DNA of 63,302 nt, taken from NCBI RefSeq assembly GCF_015207605.1, contig NZ_JADEWO010000039.1, positions 1-63,302 on the forward strand, read 5' to 3'. The notes under the pieces were generated by a model that did not search any database, had not been told where the DNA came from, and was given only the letters and a program-made list of their open reading frames with translations. A program made the position numbers and the translations under genes. Each line of letters starts with the position of its first letter. Position 1 is the first letter of the stretch. This stretch comes from Oculatella sp. LEGE 06141. GTDB taxonomy: Bacteria > Cyanobacteriota > Cyanobacteriia > Elainellales > Elainellaceae. Shown here in pieces: positions 48,315 to 57,975 of this stretch.

Positions 48315-49910
48315 ATGACTTTTAGTGCGATAAACAACGATCGATTTTCAATTACAACGCCTCTTTACTACGTTAACGATCTGCCCCATATCGGTAGTGC
48401 TTACACTACGATCGCTGCTGATGTGATTGCTCGGTTTAATCGCCTGCAAGGAAAGCCCGTGCTGATGATAACGGGCACAGACGAACATGGCCAAAAGATT
48501 CAGCGCACCGCTGAAGCATTAGGGCGATCGCCTCAAGAGCATTGCGATCAGGTAGTGGCTGGGTTCAAATCGCTCTGGGATCAGCTCAATATTCAGTACG
48601 ATCGCTTCAGCCGCACAACCGCAACCAGGCACGAAGCGATTGTAAACGAGTTTTTTCAGCGAGTCTGGGAGCAGGGCGATATCTATTTAGGACAGCAACA
48701 GGGCTGGTACTGCGTGTCCTGTGAAGAATTTAAAGAAGATCGAGACTTGTTAGACGGGCATCGTTGTAGCATTCACACCAACCGCGAAGCCGAATGGCGA
48801 GACGAACAAAACTACTTCTTTCGGCTATCAAAATATCAACATCAGCTAGAGCAACTCTACCAGGAGCAGCCTGAGTTTATTCAGCCGGAAAGTCGTCGCA
48901 ACGAGGTATTGAGCTTCGTCAACCGAGGCTTACAGGATTTTTCCGTGTCACGGGTCAATATGGATTGGGGCTTTCCCGTTCCGGTTGATCCCAACCACAC
49001 TCTCTACGTGTGGTTTGATGCCCTGCTGGCATATGTCACAGCGCTGCTAGAACCAGAAGACGAGCCAACTCTGGAGAAGGCGCTGTCCTACTGGTGGCCG
49101 ATCTCCATTCATCTCATCGGTAAAGACATTCTGCGCTTTCATGCCGTCTACTGGCCAGCGATGCTGATGTCGGCAGGTTTACCCGTATCGTGTCGGGTTT
49201 TTGGTCACGGCTTTTTAACCAAAGATGGGCAGAAAATGGGTAAAAGCCTTGGCAACGTGATCGATCCAGTAGAATTGATTAGCCGTTATGGGTCAGACGC
49301 TGTTCGCTACTACTTTCTTAAGGAGATTGAGTTTGGGCGCGACGGAGACTTCAGCGAACTGCGCTTTGTCAATACGCTGAACGCAGATTTAGCCAACGAT
49401 TTGGGAAATTTGCTCAACCGCACGCTGAAGATGGTGCAGAAGTATTGCGATCGCAACGTTCCGTCTGTCGCAGGCAACGACATTGTAGATAGCGACTTGC
49501 TGAAGTCCAAAGGGTTGATCCTGGCTAAAGAGGTAACCCAAGCCTACGAGGCGTTAGCCTTTAGCCATGCTTGCGAAGCAATTTTCGCATTGGTGCGTGC
49601 CAGCAATAAATATATTGATGAGCAAGCACCCTGGACTCTTTATAAGCAAGGCCAACAAGCAACGGTAGAGCAGGTATTGTATACCGTGCTTGAAACAGTG
49701 CGCCTGGCCGCCTATCTCTTGTCTCCTATCATTCCTAACATTAGCAATGCCGTTTATCGGCAATTGGGCTTCTCGGTTGATTTCAACCAAAAGGAGATCG
49801 GTGCAGCGATCGCATTTGACGATCACGCCCGTTGGGGCATTTTGCCCTCCGGTCAGGCTCTGGGTGACCCTGAACCCATTTTCCGCCGCCTCGATCCCCC
49901 AGCCGAATGA
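48315..49910 (+). CDS. metG: Methionyl-tRNA synthetase
   Basis: This 531-residue class I synthetase has FSITTPLYYVNDLPHIGSAY (the HIGH variant HIGS), the GTDEHGQK signature, a two-cysteine knuckle in WYCVSCEEF, and KMGKSLGNVIDP (KMSKS variant). It charges tRNA-Met. It has no C-terminal dimerisation EMAP domain, as expected for the shorter cyanobacterial form. ATG 48315 precedes the conserved N-terminus. Confidence 0.96.
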   Translation: MTFSAINNDRFSITTPLYYVNDLPHIGSAYTTIAADVIARFNRLQGKPVLMITGTDEHGQKIQRTAEALGRSPQEHCDQVVAGFKSLWDQLNIQYDRFSRTTATRHEAIVNEFFQRVWEQGDIYLGQQQGWYCVSCEEFKEDRDLLDGHRCSIHTNREAEWRDEQNYFFRLSKYQHQLEQLYQEQPEFIQPESRRNEVLSFVNRGLQDFSVSRVNMDWGFPVPVDPNHTLYVWFDALLAYVTALLEPEDEPTLEKALSYWWPISIHLIGKDILRFHAVYWPAMLMSAGLPVSCRVFGHGFLTKDGQKMGKSLGNVIDPVELISRYGSDAVRYYFLKEIEFGRDGDFSELRFVNTLNADLANDLGNLLNRTLKMVQKYCDRNVPSVAGNDIVDSDLLKSKGLILAKEVTQAYEALAFSHACEAIFALVRASNKYIDEQAPWTLYKQGQQATVEQVLYTVLETVRLAAYLLSPIIPNISNAVYRQLGFSVDFNQKEIGAAIAFDDHARWGILPSGQALGDPEPIFRRLDPPAE

Positions 49911-49996
49911 GCCATCATTAACATTAGCTCTACATCGTTTCAGTTAAGTCTTCACGAATTAACACCCTTTGATAAAAAACTGAGGTATAGCATTCC

Positions 49997-50605
49997 ATGT
50001 TTAATCACCACTTAGAAGGGGATTCTGCGTTTACGCCAGAACAAGTTTTAGAAAATAGGGGCAGAGTCGCGATTTTTATCGACGGCTCTAATTTGTTCTA
50101 TGCGGCTCTACAGCTTGGTATTGAAATTGATTACACGAAGCTGCTGTGTCGGCTGACCGCAGGCTCGCGCCTGCTGCGATCGTTCTTCTACACCGGGGTG
50201 GATCGAACCAACGAAAAACAGCAGGGCTTTTTGCTGTGGATGCGTCGCAACGGCTATCGTGTCATTTCAAAAGATTTAGTGCAATTGCCCGATGGGTCAA
50301 AAAAAGCAAACTTAGATGTAGAAATCGCGGTTGATATGATGGCACTGGTGGGTTCCTACGACACCGCCATTCTGGTGAGCGGTGATGGCGACCTGGCCTA
50401 CGCCGTGGATGCGGTGAGCTATCGGGGGGTTCGGGTTGAGGTGGTGAGTCTGCGATCGATGACCAGCGATAGTCTCATTAACGTGGCCGATCGCTACATT
50501 GACCTCGATAACATTAAAGAAGACATTCAAAAAACGCCCCGTCAGAGCTATACCTATCGTCCTTTGTCTGGGATCGGCCTGGTAGAAGAACAGCCCGATG
50601 CATAA
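49997..50605 (+). CDS. NYN domain protein (LabA/DUF88 family)
   Basis: This 202-residue protein has a PIN-like NYN fold. Conserved aspartates lie in VAIFIDGSNLFYAAL, KKANLDVEIAVDMMAL and AILVSGDGDLAYAVDAV. NYN domains are putative RNases. LabA of Synechococcus, a relative, is involved in circadian output through KaiC and RpaA. Whether this gene is the LabA orthologue or one of several paralogues cannot be told. The first 15 residues are variable; ATG 49997 is the first start. Confidence 0.9.
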   Translation: MFNHHLEGDSAFTPEQVLENRGRVAIFIDGSNLFYAALQLGIEIDYTKLLCRLTAGSRLLRSFFYTGVDRTNEKQQGFLLWMRRNGYRVISKDLVQLPDGSKKANLDVEIAVDMMALVGSYDTAILVSGDGDLAYAVDAVSYRGVRVEVVSLRSMTSDSLINVADRYIDLDNIKEDIQKTPRQSYTYRPLSGIGLVEEQPDA

Positions 50606-50703
50606 CCCGTAAAACGGTGACTGGGATCAACCCGACGGCAAATCACCGGATGCAGAGGATCGAACCACAATTATCAAACACCGTGGATCTAATTTGAGGT
50701 CTT

Positions 50704-50736
50704 GTACGTCTAACCTGGAAGTTAGACGTACTTTTT
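50704..50736 (+). terminator. Intrinsic terminator after the NYN gene
   Basis: A perfect 11-bp stem GTACGTCTAAC/GTTAGACGTAC (50704-50714 with 50721-50731), 6-nt loop, followed by TTTTT. Confidence 0.94.
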
Positions 50737-50793
50737 ATTGTCACGACTCGTGCCAAACCACAGTCAGAACGTTCAGGAGTATGAAGAGTATCC

Positions 50794-51993
50794 ATGCTGA
50801 CTCTGCTCAACTTGAAGACAAGCAGTTGGTTTAGGTCTGGAGTGTGTTTACTCACACTAACCATAGCTTTAGCGGGAATAGGAGGCTGTCGCAGCGGCAG
50901 CCGAGGAGCAGAACGCCTTGCAGAAGATAGCTCTGCGGCTCAAGACCTGAATAGCAATTTGACGTTTAACAATATCACGTTGGAACAAGCCGACGAGCAA
51001 GGAAAACGGCTCTGGCAGGTGGAAGCCGAGCAGGCCACCTACAGTTCCGACCAGAAGATTGCTCAGGTAACCAACCCGGACGGAGAACTGTACCAGGATG
51101 GCGAACTCGCGTTTCGGGTGAAAGCGCAGCGAGGAGAAGTGCGGCAAGACGGGGAGCGCATTCTGCTAAAAGGGCAGATTGTCGCCACGGATGTCAAAAG
51201 CGGTGCCATCTTACGAGGCGATGAACTGGTATGGACACCGGAAGACAATGTTTTGGTCGTTCGCAATAACTTAAGAGGTACTCATCCTCAGTTTCGAGCA
51301 ACAGCACGAGAAGCACGGGTCTATAACCGAGAGCGCTATATGGAGCTGGAAGGGCAGGTTGTGGCTACAACCCAGGACCCTAACTTACGCCTGAATGCAG
51401 AGAAAATGGTGTGGCGCATTGATGACGAAAAGGTTAACAGCGATCGCCCCATTCAAGTAGAGCGTCTCAATGGTCAACAGGTGACCGATCGCGCCAATGG
51501 CAACCAGGCCGATGTTGATTTGGAGACCAAAATCGTTCAGCTTCGACAAAACGCCCAACTCGTGACGGTTGATCCACCGCTTCAGGTCAACAGCAACCTG
51601 CTGGTTTGGAATTTAGCGAATGAAACGGTTACGTCCGAGCAACCTGTGACCATCGTGCAGCGACAGCAGCAGGTGACAGCGACCGCCGATCGGGGTCGTA
51701 TGGATCTGGAGCGCCGGATCGCCTATTTAACGGCTAACGTGCGAGCCGTAGCCCAACGCAATCGCTCGCAGCTCAGTGCCGACAGCCTGACCTGGAACGT
51801 TTCGACCGAACAAGTCAACGCGGAAGGCAATGTTGTGTATCAACAGGCCGATCCGCCACTGACATCCCGAGGGCCACGAGCCGTAGGCCGATTACAAAAT
51901 CAAACCATTGTGGTGAGCGGAGGCCGAGTCGTCACTGAAATCATTCCTGACCAGGCCGATCTCAATCAGCTAGCGCCGGAGCGTGCCAATTAG
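50794..51993 (+). CDS. lptC: LptC-like lipoprotein, LPS export
   Basis: This 399-residue protein has a signal peptide with lipobox (LTLTIALAGIGGC). LptC-type beta-jellyroll repeats follow: FNNITLEQADEQGKRLWQVE, LYQDGELAFRVKAQRGEVRQ, and repeated LxLNAEKMVWRID and LQVNSNLLVW units. LptC links the inner-membrane ABC transporter to LptA in the periplasm. It is about twice the size of E. coli LptC, which is usual in cyanobacteria, where the single protein may also do the work of LptA. A terminator lies just upstream, so it has its own promoter. Confidence 0.88.
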   Translation: MLTLLNLKTSSWFRSGVCLLTLTIALAGIGGCRSGSRGAERLAEDSSAAQDLNSNLTFNNITLEQADEQGKRLWQVEAEQATYSSDQKIAQVTNPDGELYQDGELAFRVKAQRGEVRQDGERILLKGQIVATDVKSGAILRGDELVWTPEDNVLVVRNNLRGTHPQFRATAREARVYNRERYMELEGQVVATTQDPNLRLNAEKMVWRIDDEKVNSDRPIQVERLNGQQVTDRANGNQADVDLETKIVQLRQNAQLVTVDPPLQVNSNLLVWNLANETVTSEQPVTIVQRQQQVTATADRGRMDLERRIAYLTANVRAVAQRNRSQLSADSLTWNVSTEQVNAEGNVVYQQADPPLTSRGPRAVGRLQNQTIVVSGGRVVTEIIPDQADLNQLAPERAN

Positions 51994-52041
51994 TGCCTCG
52001 CTCACATCCTGCCGACAGCATCAACTAACGGCACCTCCTCG

Positions 52042-53463
52042 CTAGTTTTTCACAATTTCGTTGCGGCTGGGGGCACCCAGGCGATTGGCTTCGCGCCCAG
52101 CACGGGCACTTGGTGTTAGCGCGGGTGGAATGGGGTTGGGATCGCCCCACTGTTGCTTTAGGCGTTGCAGCAGGACATCTTGCTGATCGTGCAGTGCATC
52201 CAGATCGGCATTGCCCAGGTTAATGATCGTGAACCAGACCAGATCGCGATCGCGCGTTGGCACCACACCCGCCAGAGAGCTAACTGCATTCAGCGTTCCG
52301 GTTTTTACAGCCGCTCCTAGCGGTAGCTGACGGCGGGACAGGGTACCGCGATCGCGCCCCATCACCGGAAAAATATCGGCCACATTCATATCCAGCGGCT
52401 CCAGATAGCGCTGAATCTTCACCAGCATGGCACACACCGCTCGTGGCGAAATTTGGTTCTCTTCCCCTAATCCAGAGCCATTGATTAAGCGAATTTCATC
52501 GACTGGAACATTGGCCGCTTTCGCTGCCCGAAGAGATACTTCCTTGGCACCGCCGATATCTTGAGCAATCATTTCGGCCATCACGTTGTTGCTGTAGATA
52601 TTCATCGCTTTGAGAATTTCAGCCATTTGCAGCGATGTGTGGCGAACAAGCAGCGTTGTGGGTTTCCCGATCGCCTCTACCGTCGGCACAGTTTGCACAG
52701 AACCAGTAATGACAACTCGCGGACTGGCCGTGCCGTTGGGTAGCGTCAGGTATTGGGTTTGAATTTCGGGCGACCACTGTTCTGAATTCAGGCTCTGTTT
52801 CAATAACTCTCCGGCGATCGCAGGCTCTGTCTGAAAGTTCATCACAAAGTTGCCCACAATTACCAAATTGCCGTTAACCTGGTTAATTCCCGCCTGGTTG
52901 AGAGCGTTACCCAGGGCGATCGCCTCTTCCCAGACAAAAAACGGGTCAGCACTGCTCTGAATAACTAAATCTCCCTGTAATACCCCAGATTCAATCGAGC
53001 CAGTGGTGCTAACCAGCGTTTCAAAATCGCGATCGGGACCCCAGGTTGAGAGAGCCGCCAGGGTTGTGGCAATCTTGGTCAACGATGCGGCGGGTAAGGG
53101 GGTAGTACCTTGATTTTCAGCCAGAATCAGATTGCCGGATTGAATCCAAATGCCGTTATTGGTTTGGGGTAAGCCGAGGCTGTTGAGTGCTGCCAGATGT
53201 TGCTGCATGACTGCGATCGCCTCCGGATCGGGAGCCGCCTGGGGTTGACCGAGTTCCTGAATCCAGGACGAGTCGGCAGACCACGCCGCTAACTCTGTTG
53301 AATGCAACACCTGCAACTGTGGATAGGGAAGCCACTGTGCCAAAAAACTAAAAATCAATAGCGGTAGCACGTCGCGTTGTCCTCCGAAGCGCTTCAAAAT
53401 GCTCAAATAGAATAAGGGTTCACACCGTTGGAACGTTCTGTAGTTATCGTTGCTCCGATGCAT
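52042..53463 (-). CDS. dacB: D-alanyl-D-alanine carboxypeptidase/endopeptidase (PBP4 family)
   Basis: This 473-residue S13 peptidase has the active-site triad of penicillin-binding proteins: SLTK in LPAASLTKIATTL, SNN in MNIYSNNVMAEM, and KTG in AAVKTGTLNAVS. A hydrophobic segment (VLPLLIFSFLAQWLPYPQL) is the signal or anchor, preceded by 30 unusual residues; a start further in is possible. It cleaves D-Ala-D-Ala and cross-bridges in peptidoglycan in the periplasm. It converges with the LptC gene. Confidence 0.93.
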   Translation of the reverse strand: MHRSNDNYRTFQRCEPLFYLSILKRFGGQRDVLPLLIFSFLAQWLPYPQLQVLHSTELAAWSADSSWIQELGQPQAAPDPEAIAVMQQHLAALNSLGLPQTNNGIWIQSGNLILAENQGTTPLPAASLTKIATTLAALSTWGPDRDFETLVSTTGSIESGVLQGDLVIQSSADPFFVWEEAIALGNALNQAGINQVNGNLVIVGNFVMNFQTEPAIAGELLKQSLNSEQWSPEIQTQYLTLPNGTASPRVVITGSVQTVPTVEAIGKPTTLLVRHTSLQMAEILKAMNIYSNNVMAEMIAQDIGGAKEVSLRAAKAANVPVDEIRLINGSGLGEENQISPRAVCAMLVKIQRYLEPLDMNVADIFPVMGRDRGTLSRRQLPLGAAVKTGTLNAVSSLAGVVPTRDRDLVWFTIINLGNADLDALHDQQDVLLQRLKQQWGDPNPIPPALTPSARAGREANRLGAPSRNEIVKN

Positions 53464-53573
53464 TTATCCCAGACGGTTCAACCCCGGCGGCAATAGCGTA
53501 ACTCCTGAGAATAATAGAACGTAGCGTCTGAGAATAGTAGAAATTTTGCGGCTAAGGATAACTTTTTCATCAC

Positions 53574-54242
53574 ATGGCTCAATCTGATCCAAATCAAGTG
53601 TTACGACGGTTGCCCATCATTGTGGGTGCCTTGGCCGGTTCCTTGCTGATGGTGAATCGGTTTCTAACGCCAGAGTTGACCAATGCTCAGGCTCGTTCGG
53701 ATGCCTTGGGAGTGATGGTCAGTGCCGTATTAATTTTGACTGGCTTGCTGTGGCAACAGGTGCAGCCGCGATCGCCCGACACCGTAGAATTGACAGGCGA
53801 AGAGGGGTTTGAGCTAATGCCCGACCTACCAGAATCAGTTAAGACTGAATTGGCCTGGTCGTCTCATCTGCTGCTGACCAATACTGTAACGCGATCGCTC
53901 GTTGTTTGGTATCAAGGGCGGGTGCTATTGCGACGAGGTATTTTGGGCGCTAACCCCAGCGTTACACCGGGAACCATCGTGCAGCGCGTATTGGCGACAC
54001 AGCGGCCTGTTTATCTGGTCAGTCTAAAGCTATATCCCGGTCGGGTCGAGTTTGACTACCTGCCCGAAAATACGCAGGGTGTTATCTGCCAACCCATTGG
54101 CAATCAAGGTGTACTGGTCTTAGGGGCGAATGCTCCTCGTAGCTATACCAAACAAGACGAAACCTGGATTGCCGGACTGGCAGACAAATTAGACAACACC
54201 TTGAGCCAGTATCGAGAACTGACCCAACCACCTGTTTCTTGA
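53574..54242 (+). CDS. CCB2/CCB4-type cofactor assembly of complex C protein
   Basis: This 222-residue membrane protein has two N-terminal helices (LPIIVGALAGSLLMVNRFL and LGVMVSAVLILTGLLWQQV) followed by a soluble domain with TNTVTRSLVVWYQGRVLLRRG and IANQGV-like GNQGVLVLGANAPR. It matches the cyanobacterial homologue of CCB2/CCB4, which attach heme ci to cytochrome b6 in the b6f complex. It is recognised from sequence pattern and length. Confidence 0.85.
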   Translation: MAQSDPNQVLRRLPIIVGALAGSLLMVNRFLTPELTNAQARSDALGVMVSAVLILTGLLWQQVQPRSPDTVELTGEEGFELMPDLPESVKTELAWSSHLLLTNTVTRSLVVWYQGRVLLRRGILGANPSVTPGTIVQRVLATQRPVYLVSLKLYPGRVEFDYLPENTQGVICQPIGNQGVLVLGANAPRSYTKQDETWIAGLADKLDNTLSQYRELTQPPVS

Positions 54243-54303
54243 GTGACGAAGCTTGATACATCTAGGGTAAAGATGTGGGTTAGCACTCGAACGAGTTGAG
54301 AAC

Positions 54304-54951
54304 ATGACACTTTTATATTGGCTACTCGTTGCCCTGATGGTCGTTGGCATTGTTGGTGCGGTCGTTCCGGGCATTCCGGGAGCCAGCCTGATTGTGACGG
54401 CGATCGTCGTTTGGGGTATTCTTTACGGTTTTGGCAGCTTGGGACTGCCGTTAACAGTGGCGATTCTAGTCTTGCTGCTTAGCATCGGGGTCGATTTTCT
54501 GGCGGCTTACTGGGGAGCCAAGCAAGCCGGTGCCAGCCGCTGGGGGCAAATTGGAGCTATTATCGGCTTGCTGCTTGGGTTCTTCGGTCTTTTGCCAGCC
54601 CTGCCCATCGGCGGCCCCATTCTGGGGCTACTGATTGGGCCATTACTGGGTGCCATTGTGGGCGAGTTTCTGTATCGCAAGGATCTGCAACTGGCGGTCA
54701 AGGCCGGAATCGGGATTGTGGTGGGATCATTGATCGGGAACCTGATTCAAGGGCTGTTGGCGATCGCCGCTGTGGTTGTGTTCTTGTTTGCCACGCTGCC
54801 AACGCTCTATGGTGGGGATGCAACCGTTGCGCCGATACCGCAGAGTCTACCGCCGGAGCCGCTCAACTCTCCTCCAGCAGAGCTTGTAGCGCCAGCTTCA
54901 TCTCTTCAATCGATGTGGTTGCCGTCCCAAACTGACGCACCACAATACTAG
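54304..54951 (+). CDS. DUF456 family membrane protein
   Basis: This 215-residue protein has about five hydrophobic segments and many glycines, with GIVGAVVPGIPGASLIVTAI, the DUF456 signature DFLAAYWGAKQAGASRWGQIGA, and GLLPALPIGGPILGLLIGPLLGA. The C-terminal tail is Pro/Ser-rich. Function of the family is unknown. Its last 89 bp overlap the 3' end of the convergent kinase gene. Confidence 0.88.
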   Translation: MTLLYWLLVALMVVGIVGAVVPGIPGASLIVTAIVVWGILYGFGSLGLPLTVAILVLLLSIGVDFLAAYWGAKQAGASRWGQIGAIIGLLLGFFGLLPALPIGGPILGLLIGPLLGAIVGEFLYRKDLQLAVKAGIGIVVGSLIGNLIQGLLAIAAVVVFLFATLPTLYGGDATVAPIPQSLPPEPLNSPPAELVAPASSLQSMWLPSQTDAPQY

Positions 54952-55891
54952 CAGCCAGGTTGCCCAAGATTGCAGCCTCCCACACGGAAGCACCCGCCGT
55001 TAGCCCCAGGGTCAGGGCCGCTACCACCGTATCCCCGGCTCCAGTCACATCAAAGACATCAGTGCGGTTAAAGGCTGGAACCGTTGCCTGGTTGCCGCTG
55101 CGGTCAAATAACGTCATTCCTTCTTCGCCGCGTGTAATGAGGATATGTTGAGCTTGCGTCAGGGTAAGCAAGTCTTGTCCGGCGCGTTTGAGATCCTGTG
55201 GGGTGGCGATCGCATAGCCTACCGCTTTTTCTGCTTCGGGCAGGTTAGGGGTAAACAGCATGGCACCCACATAGCGCGACAAATCGCTCTGGGCATCCAC
55301 CACACTACGGGAATGGGCAAGAGACGCTTCAATCACCGGTGGGGTTAACACACCGTCTCCATAATCGGAGCAGACCACCGCATCAACGGTAGCCACCTGC
55401 TGACGGATGTACTGTGCCAGTTGCAGTTGCAAGTCGGTGTCGGGTAACTCGTCTGACTTGCGATCGACTCGGACGATCTGCTGCGTCACAGACTGACGAG
55501 CATGGCCAGAAATCCGGGTTTTGGTTACTGTGGGCCGTAGCGAATCGACCAACACCCCCTGGGTATCAATCTGGGCAGCGGCAAAAATAGTTCTAAGCGC
55601 CTGCCCCTGCTCATCTTTACCCACCAACCCGACTGCTTTAACGGTTGCCCCCAGTTTGGCAAGGTTATACACCGCGTTTGCGCCTCCACCTGGAATTTGG
55701 CGCGTTTCCTCATGCCGCAAAATCAGGACGGGCGCTTCTCGCGATAACCGCTCCACTTGCCCGGTCAAAAACTCATCCAGGGTCAAATCGCCTACTACTA
55801 ATATGCTGGCTTGGTTGAAGCGATCGAGCAACTCATTGAGTCGGCCAGCAATCGCTCTTAGATGAGCTGCGAAGTCCGCATCCAGGGTCAT
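54863..55891 (-). CDS. PfkB carbohydrate kinase, heptose-7-phosphate kinase-like
   Basis: This 342-residue ribokinase-fold protein has ILVVGDLTLDEFLTGQVERL, IPGGGANAVYNLAKLGA, and the anion hole and catalytic base in DVFDVTGAGDTVVAALTLG. It resembles the kinase half of HldE (RfaE1), which phosphorylates D-glycero-D-manno-heptose 7-phosphate for LPS core synthesis. The adenylyltransferase half is absent. Cyanobacterial LPS often lacks heptose, so the true sugar may differ. Its 3' end overlaps the convergent DUF456 gene by 89 bp. Confidence 0.87.
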   Translation of the reverse strand: MTLDADFAAHLRAIAGRLNELLDRFNQASILVVGDLTLDEFLTGQVERLSREAPVLILRHEETRQIPGGGANAVYNLAKLGATVKAVGLVGKDEQGQALRTIFAAAQIDTQGVLVDSLRPTVTKTRISGHARQSVTQQIVRVDRKSDELPDTDLQLQLAQYIRQQVATVDAVVCSDYGDGVLTPPVIEASLAHSRSVVDAQSDLSRYVGAMLFTPNLPEAEKAVGYAIATPQDLKRAGQDLLTLTQAQHILITRGEEGMTLFDRSGNQATVPAFNRTDVFDVTGAGDTVVAALTLGLTAGASVWEAAILGNLAASIVVRQFGTATTSIEEMKLALQALLEES

Positions 55892-55972
55892 ATGCGTTCA
55901 GAAATGAATGAACAAGGAGATGATACCGAGGTCTAGCAATTATCATCCCTTTACCGTTATGAATTGTGATGG

Positions 55973-57067
55973 CTAGCTGTTTTGAGCCGGGGCACGAGCC
56001 GTTCCAGGTGGGCAAATTTCAGCCGTAGGCTCGAACTGAACTGGAACCAGATAGGCGGCTCTATTGCCAGTTGCTTCAAACTTGTAGTCGCTCAGGGTTT
56101 CCAATGCAAGCTGGTTGAAAATGCCATATCCAGAACTGACTAAAACCGTCGGCTCAGGCTCATCAACCACCTCTCCGTCTGCATTGACCATTACACCCAC
56201 TAATGCCGTTGCCGATAGGCGGCGCAAACAGGCGGGCACAGGATATGACCCAGCGATCGCCTCAATGGGTTGAGTATCTAGAGTCTGCTCGTCGCCAATC
56301 CATTGAGCCGCTTCTTGATACCAACCGGTGATTTTTTCACGCACTGGGGTCGCAGCCGTATCCGTTCCCTCATCATTAAAACTATAGAGCGCTCTCAACT
56401 GCTGCTGCTCCTGGAGCAGCGCTTGGCGTTGGTCGGGCGTTGGCGATGGGGTAGACGCAGGCGTATCTGTTTCTGGCAAAGTAGATTCCGCGTTTGGCAC
56501 ATCAGAAGGTGCGTTCGGATTAGCATCTACGGGAGGTGCAATATCGGTAACGCTGCCAATTCGTTCGGGAGATGGTGTTGGCGATGCATCAGGTCGTGGA
56601 CTGGGAGATTGCCCTGGCGTTGCCGGAGGCGGTGACGGCGCGACAGACGGGGTCGGGCGAGGGGATGGCGTCACCGCCTGCGGTGGACTGGGAAATGGGT
56701 AAAGCAGCAGCGGCGGAGCGGGTGGAAAATTCAGGGGTGGCAGTCCTTGAGGGGGAGCCAGCGGAGCCGGAGACGGAAACGGCGAAAACGAAAACGGGTC
56801 ATTGGGTTGAACCGATGGCAATTGGGGCGGCGATGCCGTTGAAAAATCGGGCAAGCGGCTTTGTTCTTCGGGTGTCAGTTCTAGCAGGGCAACCGGTTGC
56901 CGAATTTCGGGTTCAGAGGCTTCACGGGCAGCAAAGGGCAAAATAGGCAGCAGAATTAAAAAGATTCCATGCAGACCAAAGGAGAGCAGCACTGACCAGG
57001 CCGATGGCTCTCTCAACTTTTGGCGCAGCGCAAGTGGCACAGATTTGATATTGGATGCTTTAACCAT
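55973..57067 (-). CDS. TonB-like energy transducer protein
   Basis: This 364-residue protein has an N-terminal membrane anchor (SAWSVLLSFGLHGIFLILLP), a long Pro/Ser-rich spacer (about 75-200, with SPSPRPDASPTPSPE), and a C-terminal domain of TonB type (PVPACLRRLSATALVGVMVN, then GYGIFNQLALETLSDYKFEATG). TonB proteins reach across the periplasm to outer-membrane receptors. No ExbB/ExbD or receptor genes are nearby. The C-terminal domain is diverged, so this could be a TonB-like protein with another partner. Confidence 0.82.
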   Translation of the reverse strand: MVKASNIKSVPLALRQKLREPSAWSVLLSFGLHGIFLILLPILPFAAREASEPEIRQPVALLELTPEEQSRLPDFSTASPPQLPSVQPNDPFSFSPFPSPAPLAPPQGLPPLNFPPAPPLLLYPFPSPPQAVTPSPRPTPSVAPSPPPATPGQSPSPRPDASPTPSPERIGSVTDIAPPVDANPNAPSDVPNAESTLPETDTPASTPSPTPDQRQALLQEQQQLRALYSFNDEGTDTAATPVREKITGWYQEAAQWIGDEQTLDTQPIEAIAGSYPVPACLRRLSATALVGVMVNADGEVVDEPEPTVLVSSGYGIFNQLALETLSDYKFEATGNRAAYLVPVQFEPTAEICPPGTARAPAQNS

Positions 57068-57143
57068 AGCCCTATCTCAACCAAGACCGTTGACGCTCTA
57101 CGGACGACTGTGTCCAAAAACCTCACACCCTACACCCTACACT

Positions 57144-57869
57144 CTATTTCCCTGGATTGACCTGAACAATCAGTATAGAAAAATAAGGCAAGATCAGGCT
57201 GGGGCGATCGCTCAAATCGGCATAAATCACCTGATTCGGCAATGTCGCTCGTTCTACAACATAGCTGTGTGGCAATAAACCGTGCTGTTTTAATACAGTC
57301 CAGACCTGTTGGTACACAGAACTAACCTTCATTAAAACGATGACATCAACGGTGGCGATCGCAGTTTCCAAATCTGCAACGGTGTATAGCGCTGGTAACA
57401 CCATCAGCCGTTGCGATCGCACCGTTAACGGCATTCCCAACATAGCCGCTGCCGCCATTGGCGAGGACACGCCAGGAATCGCCTCAACCTCAGCTTCAGG
57501 ATGAAGATGCTGTAAAGTTTGAGCGAGATATGTAAAAGTACTGTAAAACCCGATATCGCCTTCAGAAACAAACACCACATCCTGGCCACGGTGCAGAAAT
57601 TGCCACACCTGAATCGCGGCAACCTCCCACGCCTGCTTCAGTTGAGCGTCATCCAGAACATAGGGAAACACCAGCGGTAGCTCAATCTGGTGCGGTCGCA
57701 GCCAGGGATCGATCGCCCGTTGAGCCATACCGGGTTTACCTTGAAGTCCAGCCGGGAACGCCACGACAGGCGCTTCCTGGAGTAAACGCAACCCCTTGAT
57801 TGTCATCAATTCTGGATCGCCGGGCCCCAGGCCAATTCCGCGTAACGTACCGAGAGCATGAATGTGCAT
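57144..57869 (-). CDS. cobI: Precorrin-2 C20-methyltransferase
   Basis: This 241-residue SAM-dependent tetrapyrrole methylase has the N-terminal RGIGLGPGDPELMTIKGLRL, VVFVSEGDIGFYSTFTYLAQ, and AIPGVSSPMAAAAMLGMPL. It adds the C20 methyl group to precorrin-2 to make precorrin-3A in vitamin B12 synthesis. ATG 57869 is preferred over TTG 57893. It is alone here; other cob genes are not in the window. Confidence 0.94.
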   Translation of the reverse strand: MHIHALGTLRGIGLGPGDPELMTIKGLRLLQEAPVVAFPAGLQGKPGMAQRAIDPWLRPHQIELPLVFPYVLDDAQLKQAWEVAAIQVWQFLHRGQDVVFVSEGDIGFYSTFTYLAQTLQHLHPEAEVEAIPGVSSPMAAAAMLGMPLTVRSQRLMVLPALYTVADLETAIATVDVIVLMKVSSVYQQVWTVLKQHGLLPHSYVVERATLPNQVIYADLSDRPSLILPYFSILIVQVNPGK

Positions 57870-57975
57870 ATACCTTATCCTACGCAGCCACAACTATTCT
57901 CCTTATAAATAGAAAAGAAAAAAGAGTGGACTCAACCCGCATGTATTCCAGCGTCGTTCAATACCCGTCAACGCC

